Positions 1 through 7,038 of a stretch of 29,885 nucleotides of DNA are shown here, in pieces. Origin of the DNA: Haemophilus parahaemolyticus. GTDB lineage: Bacteria > Pseudomonadota > Gammaproteobacteria > Enterobacterales > Pasteurellaceae. The stretch spans positions 1-29,885 of the forward strand of contig NZ_JAHAHT010000007.1 of assembly GCF_018373095.1 (NCBI RefSeq), read 5' to 3'. The translations under genes and the position numbers were made by a program. Below the pieces are notes generated by a model. The model did not search any database and was not told where the DNA came from. It worked only from the letters and a program-made list of their open reading frames with translations. Each line of letters starts with the position of its first letter. Within the stretch, counting starts at the first letter, position 1.

Positions 1-78
1 AATAGTCACGACCGCAAATTCGCCTTGTTTATTGATTTGTGCGATTTTGCCCACTTCTTCGATAATGCCTGTAAACAT
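1..78 (-). CDS. ribE: Riboflavin synthase alpha subunit, N-terminal part only
   Basis: Reading on the minus strand from the ATG at 78, the first 26 codons give MFTGIIEEVGKIAQINKQGE and then FAVVTI. The opening MFTGIIEE.G is the hallmark start of riboflavin synthase, which dismutates two 6,7-dimethyl-8-ribityllumazine molecules into riboflavin. The rest of the gene lies beyond the left edge of the window. A good ribosome binding site (AGGAG, minus strand, about 85-89) precedes the ATG. It follows ribD in the same direction after a 120-bp gap holding a repeat element, which matches the ribD(ribG)-ribE(ribB) order of the A. pleuropneumoniae riboflavin operon. Identification is firm despite the short length. 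Confidence 0.85.
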   Translation of the reverse strand, partial: MFTGIIEEVGKIAQINKQGEFAVVTI

Positions 79-96
79 AATTTATTCTCCTAACAA

Positions 97-212
97 GTTC
101 CCCTCTTTAGAAAAGAGGGGGGAGGCGAGATTTGATTGTGATGTTTATATCTTGTATGAGCTTCGTTTTCACTTCTGTCTAATTTTCCCCTATCCTCTTT
201 AAAGATGAGGGA
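97..212. repeat. MITE-like inverted-repeat element, copy 1 (ribD-ribE gap)
   Basis: The left end, 97-137, contains CCCCTCTTTAGAAAAGAGGG, itself a hairpin, followed by a GGGGAG-like run and GAGATTTGATTG. The right end, 181-212, is a degenerate inverted copy (AATTTTCCCC, then CCTCTTT). The same left end and interior recur at 7896-8056, so this is a dispersed element and not a plain terminator. This copy is shorter, lacking about 40 bp of the interior. It overlaps the last codons and stop of ribD. No open reading frame or transposase is present. Confidence 0.7.
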
Positions 213-1293
213 TTATCTCGTAATCAATCAAAATATCTTCCCCAACCATTTCCATTGAAACTAGCTTCAACTTCACGGCTTGGGATAAATCACCAATGCC
301 TTCTCCGCCAATCGGCGTTTTCGCCTGTTTGCCACCGACCAATTTCGGGGCGATGTAACAATGCACACGGTTTACCACGCCACTTTCTAAAGCACTGAAA
401 TTAAGGCTGGAACCGCCTTCAATCAAAAGACTGTCAATCTGCATTTCGCCGAGCTTTTGCAAAAGATCGTCTAAATCCACCCGCTTGTTTCTGGCTTTGC
501 AAACCATCACTTCCACCCCAAGCGGTCGATATTGCTCAATCTTTTGCAAATCCTCACAAACTGTCGCAATTACTGTACGGTATTCCTTGGCGGTTTGCAC
601 TAATTGGCAATCTAGCGGGGTGCGTAATTGGCTATCGCACACCACGCGAACAGGTTGTTTCGCATTCGGCATTCGAGCATTCAACATTGGATTATCAGCT
701 AACACCGTGTCCACACCGACCATAATCGCACTATATTGGTGGCGGGTTTGTTGCACTTTGGTGCGAGCCGTTTCGCCTGTAATCCATTTGGATTCGCCCG
801 TACTGGTCGCAATTTTACCGTCAGCTGTCATCGCATATTTCAACAATACATAAGGGCGCTTGGTTTGAATATAGTGGAAAAAAATTGGGTTAAGTTTATC
901 GCACTCTTCACGCATAAAATCTTCCACCACTTCTATGCCTGCTGCACGCAATTGTTTAGCCCCTTTACCCGAGACCAACGGATTTGGATCGCGAGAGCCG
1001 ATAAAGACTTTTTTAATGCCACGTTCAATCAATAAATCGGAACAAGGCGGTGTGCGACCATGATGACAACAAGGCTCAAGGGTCACATAAGCTGTCGCAC
1101 CACTAAGATCAGTATCGCTATTTAAAATTGCATTTCGCTCAGCGTGCCAGCCCCCAATTTTTTCGTGGTAGCCTTCGGCAACAATTTTACCATTTTTGAC
1201 AATCACACACCCCACCAGTGGGTTTGGACTTGTCCAGCCTCTGCCCTGTTCGGCAAGGCTGATGGCTCGTTGCATATAGTTTGCGTCAGTCAT
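199..1293 (-). CDS. ribD: Bifunctional pyrimidine deaminase / reductase RibD (riboflavin biosynthesis)
   Basis: A 364-residue protein, close to the 367 of E. coli RibD. The N-terminal half is a zinc-dependent deaminase with HAERNA and PCCHHGRTPPC as zinc and catalytic motifs. The C-terminal half is the NADPH-dependent reductase (LLKYAMTADGKIA, LIEGGSSLNFS). Together they convert the product of GTP cyclohydrolase II into 5-amino-6-ribitylaminouracil phosphate. I chose the ATG at 1293 because MTDANYMQRAI aligns with E. coli MQDEYYMARAL. An in-frame ATG at 1335 lies inside a palindromic repeat and would add 14 residues; it has the more visible upstream AGAGG, so this longer start cannot be ruled out. 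The last codons and the stop fall within a repeat element. Expression is probably controlled by the upstream FMN riboswitch. Confidence 0.95.
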   Translation of the reverse strand: MTDANYMQRAISLAEQGRGWTSPNPLVGCVIVKNGKIVAEGYHEKIGGWHAERNAILNSDTDLSGATAYVTLEPCCHHGRTPPCSDLLIERGIKKVFIGSRDPNPLVSGKGAKQLRAAGIEVVEDFMREECDKLNPIFFHYIQTKRPYVLLKYAMTADGKIATSTGESKWITGETARTKVQQTRHQYSAIMVGVDTVLADNPMLNARMPNAKQPVRVVCDSQLRTPLDCQLVQTAKEYRTVIATVCEDLQKIEQYRPLGVEVMVCKARNKRVDLDDLLQKLGEMQIDSLLIEGGSSLNFSALESGVVNRVHCYIAPKLVGGKQAKTPIGGEGIGDLSQAVKLKLVSMEMVGEDILIDYEIIPHL

Positions 1294-1321
1294 ATATTTT
1301 AATTTTGTAAAATAGGTTTCT

Positions 1322-1380
1322 AGGGCGTGTTGCATACACCCTCTTTATTCAAGGCTGGATTAGGCGTGTACAACACGCCC
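1322..1380. repeat. Paired palindromic (REP/BIME-like) element
   Basis: Two related palindromic units of about 20 bp lie in opposite orientation. 1322-1342 reads AGGGCGTGTTGCATACACCC plus T. 1363-1380 reads GGCGTGTACAACACGCCC, whose reverse complement GGGCGTGTTGTACACGCC is nearly the same as the first unit. They are separated by about 20 bp. The arrangement resembles bacterial interspersed palindromic pairs. It sits between the riboswitch terminator and ribD and creates the alternative upstream ribD start at 1335. Confidence 0.6.
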
Positions 1381-1400
1381 AAAAAGGCTAGATAGAAATG

Positions 1401-1430
1401 AAAAAACCTCGAAATCTTTCGATCTCAAGG
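1401..1430 (-). terminator. Intrinsic terminator of the FMN riboswitch expression platform
   Basis: On the minus strand the RNA reads CCUUGAGAUC, a GAAA tetraloop, GAUUUCGAGG and then six U. The stem is 10 bp with two G-U wobbles. It lies about 50 bp downstream of the FMN aptamer and upstream of ribD, where a transcription attenuator is expected. Confidence 0.8.
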
Positions 1431-1479
1431 CTTGCAAAAAAGACATAGAAAACCACCGCTTGCACGGGGTTATTTTTAC

Positions 1480-1594
1480 GCTCTTCTTCCATCCAGACTA
1501 TACTGTCGGTACTGGAATTTCACCAGTTCCTGCTAAGTGTTTTGCTCAGCTCGCGGACTTTACCGCCGATCGGGAATTTCACCCTGCCCTGAAG
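1480..1594 (-). promoter_or_regulatory. FMN riboswitch (RFN element)
   Basis: The minus strand carries the conserved RFN blocks in order: CTTCAGGGCAGGGTGAAATT, CCCGATCGGCGGTAAAGTCC, GCGAGC, then CAGGAACTGGTGAAATTCCA, GTACCGACAGT, and TAGTCTGGATGGAAGAAGAG. These are the classical aptamer segments that bind flavin mononucleotide. It lies between a sigma70-type promoter (1613-1641) and an intrinsic terminator (1401-1430), so high FMN should end transcription before ribD. In several gamma-proteobacteria the RFN element precedes ribB; here it heads ribD-ribE. Confidence 0.95.
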
Positions 1595-1612
1595 ATTTAT
1601 AAATTGCTAAGG

Positions 1613-1641
1613 ATTTTGCTCGCCTTTTCTCCAAATGTCAA
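1613..1641 (-). promoter_or_regulatory. Promoter of the ribD operon
   Basis: On the minus strand a perfect -35 TTGACA (1636-1641) is followed by a 17-bp spacer and a -10 CAAAAT (1613-1618). The start of transcription would fall just upstream of the RFN aptamer. Confidence 0.65.
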
Positions 1642-1702
1642 GCCGTTTACGGTGAATGCTTAAAATCATGGAACGGAATATTTTAATAACATTAATCCTA
1701 AC

Positions 1703-1730
1703 TTGACACCCCCAACCTATGTGATAAAGT
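1703..1730 (+). promoter_or_regulatory. Probable afuABC promoter
   Basis: TTGACA (1703-1708) is followed after 16 bp by TAAAGT (1725-1730). A TGTGA with a poor matching half (CCACT, 6 bp later) overlaps the -10, so a weak CRP site is possible, but this is speculative. Confidence 0.4.
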
Positions 1731-1774
1731 CCACTCTATTCACTTTTATACACACAACATTTTGGAGCGTGAAT

Positions 1775-2824
1775 ATGCAGCACAAATTAAAATCTCTACT
1801 TTGTTCTTTAGGCTTAGCTACAACAGCATTACTTGCTTCTCATACTGTTCAAGCAGAAGGACGTTTAACCATTTATTGCACGGTGCAAAATGCATTGTGT
1901 GAAGATGTGGCTAAACGTTTCTCAGAACAATATGATGTACAAACTTCATTTATTCAGGCAAGCACAGGCACGATTTTAGGTAAATTAAAAGCTGAGAAAT
2001 CCAATCCGCAGGCAGATGTTTGGTATGGCGGTACAATTGAACCTCACTTCCAAGCGGCTGAATTAGGTTTATTAGAAGCGTATCGCCCGAAAAATCAGGC
2101 AAACATTTTGCCACAATTCCAAAAATTAATGGCATCAGACAAAGGAAACTATACCTCTGCGACCTATATGCTCGTGCTTGGTTTGGGTGTGAATAGCGAA
2201 AAGCTCAAATCATTAGGGCTTGAAATGCCGAAAAAATGGGAAGATTTGCTCAATCCAAAACTCGCTGGTGAAGTGCAAATTCCAGATCCTCGCTCATCAG
2301 GCACAACTTATACGATTATGGCAACCCTTATTTCTCTTTGGGGAGAGGAAAAAACTTTTGATTACCTCAAAAAATTGGATGCTAATATCTCGCAATATCC
2401 AAAAAGCAATCTAGTCACTTCTAATCTTGTACGTGGTGAAGTATCGGAAAGCATCGGTTTTACACATGCCTACATTACCGAAAAAGAGAAAGGCAACCCA
2501 ATTGAATATGTAATTCCAGAAGGTAAAGTGGGTTACGCATTAGGCGGAACCAGTATCGTGAAGAATGCACGCAATTTAGATAACGCTAAACTTTTCACAG
2601 ATTTTGTGCTTACCAAGGAAATCCAAGAGTTACCTTGGCGCAAACACCATCTTTACCAATTACCTTCAATCGTTGGGGCAGAGGTTGCTCCATTGATGCC
2701 TAATGCGGAAAAATTAGATTTTGTGGAATATGATTTCAATAAATTTGGCTCAAGCGAAGAGGGAAAACATTTGATCAATAAATGGATGGAAGATGTAAAA
2801 TTAGGCGATAAACTCACGAAATAG
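1775..2824 (+). CDS. afuA: Periplasmic substrate-binding protein of an AfuA-type ABC importer
   Basis: A 349-residue secreted protein. A signal peptide is clear: MQHKLK, a hydrophobic stretch, then cleavage after HTVQA. The mature part begins EGRLTIYCTVQNALCEDVAKRF and contains QADVWYGGTIEPHFQAAELGLL, typical of the ferric-type binding protein family 1. In A. pleuropneumoniae the AfuABC system, first named as an iron importer, was shown to carry sugar phosphates such as glucose-6-phosphate, and the resemblance here is to AfuA. The substrate is therefore more likely a hexose or heptose phosphate than iron, but binding residues were not verified. The start at 1775 is chosen over an upstream in-frame ATG (1703) because GGAG at 1764-1767 and the signal peptide both fit it. 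Confidence 0.85.
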   Translation: MQHKLKSLLCSLGLATTALLASHTVQAEGRLTIYCTVQNALCEDVAKRFSEQYDVQTSFIQASTGTILGKLKAEKSNPQADVWYGGTIEPHFQAAELGLLEAYRPKNQANILPQFQKLMASDKGNYTSATYMLVLGLGVNSEKLKSLGLEMPKKWEDLLNPKLAGEVQIPDPRSSGTTYTIMATLISLWGEEKTFDYLKKLDANISQYPKSNLVTSNLVRGEVSESIGFTHAYITEKEKGNPIEYVIPEGKVGYALGGTSIVKNARNLDNAKLFTDFVLTKEIQELPWRKHHLYQLPSIVGAEVAPLMPNAEKLDFVEYDFNKFGSSEEGKHLINKWMEDVKLGDKLTK

Positions 2825-2838
2825 CCTTATTTCCCCGC

Positions 2839-2891
2839 AAGCGGTTAAATTTTTGTTAGAATTTATAAAATTTGGAGAAATTTAACCGCTT
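2839..2891 (+). terminator. Hairpin of paired uptake signals between afuA and afuB
   Basis: AAGCGGTTAAATTT (2839-2852) and its exact complement AAATTTAACCGCTT (2878-2891) form a 14-bp stem with a 25-nt loop, followed by TTTCTTT. The left arm contains an uptake signal core (CAAGCGGT at 2838). It may act as a partial terminator or stabilise the afuA message, giving more binding protein than permease. Confidence 0.6.
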
Positions 2892-2915
2892 TTTCTTTGA
2901 GCAAATATAACGTTA

Positions 2916-4907
2916 ATGCCGATGTTTTCTACCCACTCTCGATTTTGGTTGATTTTGCCTTTGCTTGCCTTCCTCGTTCTGCCGTCACAAGCGTTGCACT
3001 ACGGGCTTTTTGACTCCACTTCAAAAGAAATTTTTTTGGCGATAGGCTGGCGTAGTCTTAATATCACGTGGCTTTGGTTTTTGCCTTTATTGGCAATATC
3101 ATTTTTTAAACAGCCTAAAGCAAAAATTAGCTTTTTGGTCGCTTTTTTAGGGTTAGTTTTTCTCTCGGCAAAACTCACAGCAACCAGTTTTGGCTATGCT
3201 ACACTCTTTTTATTTTTATCCATTTTTATTTTACTAACCGAAAACATTGCTAAGCTCGGCATTTTACGGGGAGATCGCTTTATTATTGGAGCTCTGCTTG
3301 CCAGTTTTGTGGTGCTTTGCACTTTCATTCTCTTCCCGGTGTTTTCGATTTTAAGTGCGATTGTTTATATAGATGGTGCATTTTCACTTAATGACGCACT
3401 TAATACTTTCCAACAACCCCATTTACTTAAGGTTATTTGGCAGTCTATTAGCGTCTCTGCGAGTGTTAGCGTGCTTTCCACTTTCTTTGGACTTTGTTTT
3501 GCCCTTTATACCACTCGCATTGCTAAAAAAACGAGATTTATCAGTAAGTTATTCTCCATCTTACCGATTGTAACACCGCCTTTTGTTGTCGGGTTAGGTG
3601 TGGTGCTATTGATGGGGCGAAACGGTACGATTACCCATTTTTTAGTTGAACATTTTGGTATCAATAAAAACTGGCTTTATGGCTTTAACGGCATTTTATT
3701 GTCACATACGCTTGCTCTTACACCGATGGCATTTATGATTATTGAAGGTGCGTTGCGATTTTTTCCCGCTCAACTGGAAGAGGCAAGTTACAGCCTTAAA
3801 AGTTCACCCAACCAAACCTTTCTCTATATTTTGTTTCCACTGTTGAAACCTGCATTGGCGAATGCCTTTTTGATTACCTTTATTCAATCGCTTTCTGACT
3901 TCAGCACACCATTTGTCTTAGGCGGGAATTATGATGTGCTGGCAAGCCAAATCTACTTTTATATCGTGGGCTCACAACCTGACTACACTACTGCAAGTAC
4001 CATGGGCGTGATTTTGCTTGCCTTTTCATTGGTAAGTTTTTTCATTCAATATCAATGGCTTGGTAAATACTCTTATCAAACTTTAGCAGGTAAAGGCAAT
4101 CAAATCAGTCATTTGCCTCTTGCAAGCGGTATAAAATGGTTAATTTCTTGCATTTTGCTTGTTTGGGTTGCTTTTAATGCAATTCTATATGGCTCCATTT
4201 TCTTTGGGAGCTTTGTCGTCAATTGGGGCGTGAACCACAGTTTTACGCTTGAGCATTATCTCCGTTTATTTGGGCAAGGTCTGGATTTTGGTGGTTTCCC
4301 ATCATTTATTCATACACTGATTTTTGCTCTTTGTGCAGCACCAATTACAGCGCTGTTTGGCGTTTTGATTGCCTATTTAACCACTCGTGTACAGTTCAAT
4401 GGAAAATCCTTTTTTGAGTTTGTCGCCCTGCTTTGTTTTGCAATTCCAGGCACAGTCGCAGGTGTTTCTTATGTAATGGCATTCAATGATGCCCCGATTT
4501 ACCTCACGGGTTCAGGAGTGATTATTGTGCTCTCAATGGTGACTCGAAATATGCCGATTGGAATGCGTTCCGCCATTGCAGGGCTGGCACAAATTGATGC
4601 AAATTTGGAACAGGCTTCTCAATCGCTTAAAGTCAGTTCGTTCAAAACCTTCCTATTTATTATTCTACCTTTGCTTCGCCCAGCGTTACTTTCGGCATTG
4701 GTAACCAGTTTCGTTCGTTCAATGACCACGATGAGTGCGATTATTTTCTTGGTCACGCCGAATACGCAAGTCGCCACAGCCTATATTTTGAACCGTGTGG
4801 AAGATGGCGATTATGGAATGGCGGTTGCCTACGGTGCGACACTTATTGTGGTTATGATGCTTGTGATTTGGGGCTTTAACAAATTGATAAATCGTAAAGG
4901 TTTGTGA
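2916..4907 (+). CDS. afuB: AfuB-type ABC transporter permease, two fused permease domains
   Basis: A 663-residue, strongly hydrophobic inner-membrane protein. After several N-terminal membrane segments it has two homologous permease domains, each with an EAA loop: LEEASYSLKSSPNQTFLYILFPLL in the first half and LEQASQSLKVSSFKTFLFIILPLL in the second. The fused arrangement is that of AfuB/FbpB permeases, so one polypeptide can form the whole membrane channel. It pairs with AfuA upstream and the ATPase AfuC one base downstream. No strong ribosome binding site is visible; translation could also begin at the ATG at 2922. The substrate should follow that of AfuA, probably sugar phosphate, by inference. 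Confidence 0.85.
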   Translation: MPMFSTHSRFWLILPLLAFLVLPSQALHYGLFDSTSKEIFLAIGWRSLNITWLWFLPLLAISFFKQPKAKISFLVAFLGLVFLSAKLTATSFGYATLFLFLSIFILLTENIAKLGILRGDRFIIGALLASFVVLCTFILFPVFSILSAIVYIDGAFSLNDALNTFQQPHLLKVIWQSISVSASVSVLSTFFGLCFALYTTRIAKKTRFISKLFSILPIVTPPFVVGLGVVLLMGRNGTITHFLVEHFGINKNWLYGFNGILLSHTLALTPMAFMIIEGALRFFPAQLEEASYSLKSSPNQTFLYILFPLLKPALANAFLITFIQSLSDFSTPFVLGGNYDVLASQIYFYIVGSQPDYTTASTMGVILLAFSLVSFFIQYQWLGKYSYQTLAGKGNQISHLPLASGIKWLISCILLVWVAFNAILYGSIFFGSFVVNWGVNHSFTLEHYLRLFGQGLDFGGFPSFIHTLIFALCAAPITALFGVLIAYLTTRVQFNGKSFFEFVALLCFAIPGTVAGVSYVMAFNDAPIYLTGSGVIIVLSMVTRNMPIGMRSAIAGLAQIDANLEQASQSLKVSSFKTFLFIILPLLRPALLSALVTSFVRSMTTMSAIIFLVTPNTQVATAYILNRVEDGDYGMAVAYGATLIVVMMLVIWGFNKLINRKGL

Positions 4908-4908
4908 A

Positions 4909-5949
4909 ATGAAAGGTTATTTGAGATTAGAAAACATCCATAAATCCTTCGGCAATACCGAGGTAATTAAAGGCTTTGATTTGAGTCTAAAACAAGGCTC
5001 TATGACCACGTTGCTTGGTCCATCAGGCTGTGGGAAAACTACCATTCTTCGCTTAATTGCAGGCTTAGATCTGCCTACAAGCGGTCAAATTTACTTGGAA
5101 GATCGCGAAATTACTCAAGCTGCTCCTCAAGATCGCGACATCGGCATCGTATTCCAATCTTACGCTTTATTCCCACATTTAACTGTTGCAGAAAACGTAG
5201 GTTATAGCCTTAAAATGCAGGGCATTGCCAAAGCGGAAAGAGAGATGAAAGTAAAAGAAGCCCTAGCATTAGTGGAATTATCAGGCTTGGAAGCACGAAT
5301 GATCGACCAACTTTCAGGCGGTCAACAGCAACGTGTGGCATTAGCACGCTCATTGATTTTAAAACCGAAAGTGCTACTCTTTGATGAACCTTTGAGTAAT
5401 CTGGATGCAAATCTTCGTCGAGTGATGCGGGAAAATATCCGCCATCTTCAGCAAAAACTTAACATTACCGCTCTTTATGTTACCCACGATCAAGCCGAAA
5501 CCTTTGCGGTTTCAGATGAAGTGATTGTGATGAATAAAGGCGAAATCGTGCAACAAGGCTCACCACAAACGCTTTATCGCCAGCCAAAAAATACGTTTAT
5601 GGCAAAATTTATGGGTGAAGTGAATTTATTGCCCGCTGAAAAACAGGGAAATCAGCTTAAAATCGGCGAACATCTTTTAGTTGTTGATGAAGATCAATTT
5701 CCGCAAGCGGATGGACTATACACACTTGGTATCCGCCCAGAAGTGGTGAAATTATCTCAAGATCTTACAAATGCGGAATATATCGGCGAAGTACACAATG
5801 CTGTTTATATGGGAAGTTATTGGGAGTTGCAAATTCACTGGCAAAATCAAATGCTTACCGTTTATGCAAGCATTGCGGAGTATGATGAGTATCAGCAGAT
5901 TTATGGATTGTCATTCAAAAATAAAGGAATTTTTTTGCTGAATGAGTAG
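4909..5949 (+). CDS. afuC: AfuC-type ABC transporter ATP-binding protein
   Basis: A 346-residue ATPase that energises AfuB. Walker A is GPSGCGKTT near residues 37-45, the signature is LSGGQQQR near 135-142, and Walker B is VLLFDEP with D-loop SNLD directly after. The H-loop lies in LYVTHDQAE. The region after about residue 240 is a TOBE-like regulatory domain (GIRPEVVKLS). The start codon follows the afuB stop by one base, so the two are translationally coupled. Length and motifs fit the FbpC/AfuC group; these proteins are routinely labelled Fe(III) importers, but the context supports an AfuABC sugar-phosphate system. Confidence 0.87.
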   Translation: MKGYLRLENIHKSFGNTEVIKGFDLSLKQGSMTTLLGPSGCGKTTILRLIAGLDLPTSGQIYLEDREITQAAPQDRDIGIVFQSYALFPHLTVAENVGYSLKMQGIAKAEREMKVKEALALVELSGLEARMIDQLSGGQQQRVALARSLILKPKVLLFDEPLSNLDANLRRVMRENIRHLQQKLNITALYVTHDQAETFAVSDEVIVMNKGEIVQQGSPQTLYRQPKNTFMAKFMGEVNLLPAEKQGNQLKIGEHLLVVDEDQFPQADGLYTLGIRPEVVKLSQDLTNAEYIGEVHNAVYMGSYWELQIHWQNQMLTVYASIAEYDEYQQIYGLSFKNKGIFLLNE

Positions 5950-6007
5950 CAAAGAAACTTATATAACACTAACTTTATTTTTGAAATATAACGTAAGATG
6001 TAAATTA

Positions 6008-6046
6008 ATTGAATAAATATGCATTTTTATTGAAATAAAATTCAAT
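6008..6046 (+). promoter_or_regulatory. Tandem ARG boxes (ArgR operator) before argC
   Basis: Two 18-bp sites, 6008-6025 (ATTGAATAAATATGCATT) and 6029-6046 (ATTGAAATAAAATTCAAT), each match the E. coli ARG box consensus WNTGAATWWWWATTCANW at 17 of 18 positions. They are separated by exactly 3 bp, the spacing of paired ArgR operators in E. coli. A possible promoter, TTGAAA (6030-6035) with TATAAA (6051-6056), overlaps the second box, so arginine-bound ArgR should block transcription. Confidence 0.8.
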
Positions 6047-6088
6047 CCAATATAAACTACTCAAAACTCAAAAAAACAGGAAACCAAT

Positions 6089-7030
6089 ATGAGCAAATAC
6101 AAAATTTTCGTCGATGGTGCTGTCGGCACAACAGGTTTACGCATTTTCGATCGCTTAGGACAAGCAGACGATATTGAATTACTGAGCTTACCAGAGGAAC
6201 AACGCAAAGATTTGAATGCTCGTGTGGCAAAAGTAGCTGAGGCGGATTTAACTTTTCTTTGTTTGCCAGATGAAGCCTCAAAAGAGCTTGTCGCTCACGT
6301 GCCTGTGAACGCTCGTATTTGCGATACTTCAACGGCTCATCGGGTTAATCCTGATTGGGTTTATGGGTTTGCAGAACTTTCAGGGCAGCGTGAAAAACTC
6401 CAAAATGCGAACCGCGTTGCTGTGCCAGGTTGCCACGCGACAGGCTATATTGCTTTGGTTCGCCCATTGATTGAAAAAGGCATTTTGACTGAGGATTACC
6501 CACTTTCTTGCCACTCTTTAACAGGATATTCGGGCGGTGGTAAAGGGATGATTGCGGAATATGCAGATGCAAAGCGTGCTGAAAAATATGATGCCCCGCG
6601 CGTGTATGGCTTAAGCTTGAAGCACAAGCATTTGCCTGAAATGCAAGTGATGACAGGGGCAAGCCAACCACCCATTTTTACTCCTGTGGTGGCGGACTAT
6701 TACAGCGGAATGTTGGTTAGCGTACCTGTACCAATCATTGCCTTACAAGCGGTCAAAAATGGCGAAGATGTTGCAAAATTATTGGCGGATTATTATCAAG
6801 ATTCTAAACTGATTAGTGTGCATAATTATGCAGAAATGCCAGAGGATAATATGCTTGCGTCGAACCAATTAAGCGGTAAAGATAACCTCGAAATTTTTGT
6901 TTATGGTAACGAGACTCAGCTGTTATTGGTTGCTCGCTTTGATAATTTGGGTAAAGGTGCATCGGGGGCAGCGGTGCAATGTATGAATATTATGCTTGGG
7001 CGTGAAGAAACCGCTGGGCTTGAACTTTAA
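6089..7030 (+). CDS. argC: N-acetyl-gamma-glutamyl-phosphate reductase, short (type 2) form
   Basis: A 313-residue protein that reduces N-acetylglutamyl phosphate to the semialdehyde in arginine synthesis. The N-terminus (KIFVDGAVGTTGLRI) is the NADP-binding segment; VAVPGCHATGYIAL holds the catalytic cysteine; GYSGGGK and LKHKHLPEM are further conserved stretches. The length and the opening match the type 2 AGPR family (about 310 residues), common in alpha-proteobacteria, whereas the usual enterobacterial ArgC is about 334 residues. AGGAAA about 10 bp upstream is the binding site. It heads an argC-argB-argD run controlled by the ARG boxes. Confidence 0.93.
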   Translation: MSKYKIFVDGAVGTTGLRIFDRLGQADDIELLSLPEEQRKDLNARVAKVAEADLTFLCLPDEASKELVAHVPVNARICDTSTAHRVNPDWVYGFAELSGQREKLQNANRVAVPGCHATGYIALVRPLIEKGILTEDYPLSCHSLTGYSGGGKGMIAEYADAKRAEKYDAPRVYGLSLKHKHLPEMQVMTGASQPPIFTPVVADYYSGMLVSVPVPIIALQAVKNGEDVAKLLADYYQDSKLISVHNYAEMPEDNMLASNQLSGKDNLEIFVYGNETQLLLVARFDNLGKGASGAAVQCMNIMLGREETAGLEL

Positions 7031-7038
7031 GGAAAAAT

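Noticed and set aside
97..120. CRISPR-like or plain terminator reading of the CCCCTCTTT hairpin
   Set aside because: There are no regularly spaced direct repeats, and the hairpin lacks a T-run; the shared interior with the 7896-8056 copy fits a dispersed repeat better.
1460..1663. 67-codon open frame on the plus strand between ribD and afuA
   Set aside because: It is the complement of the FMN riboswitch and its promoter.
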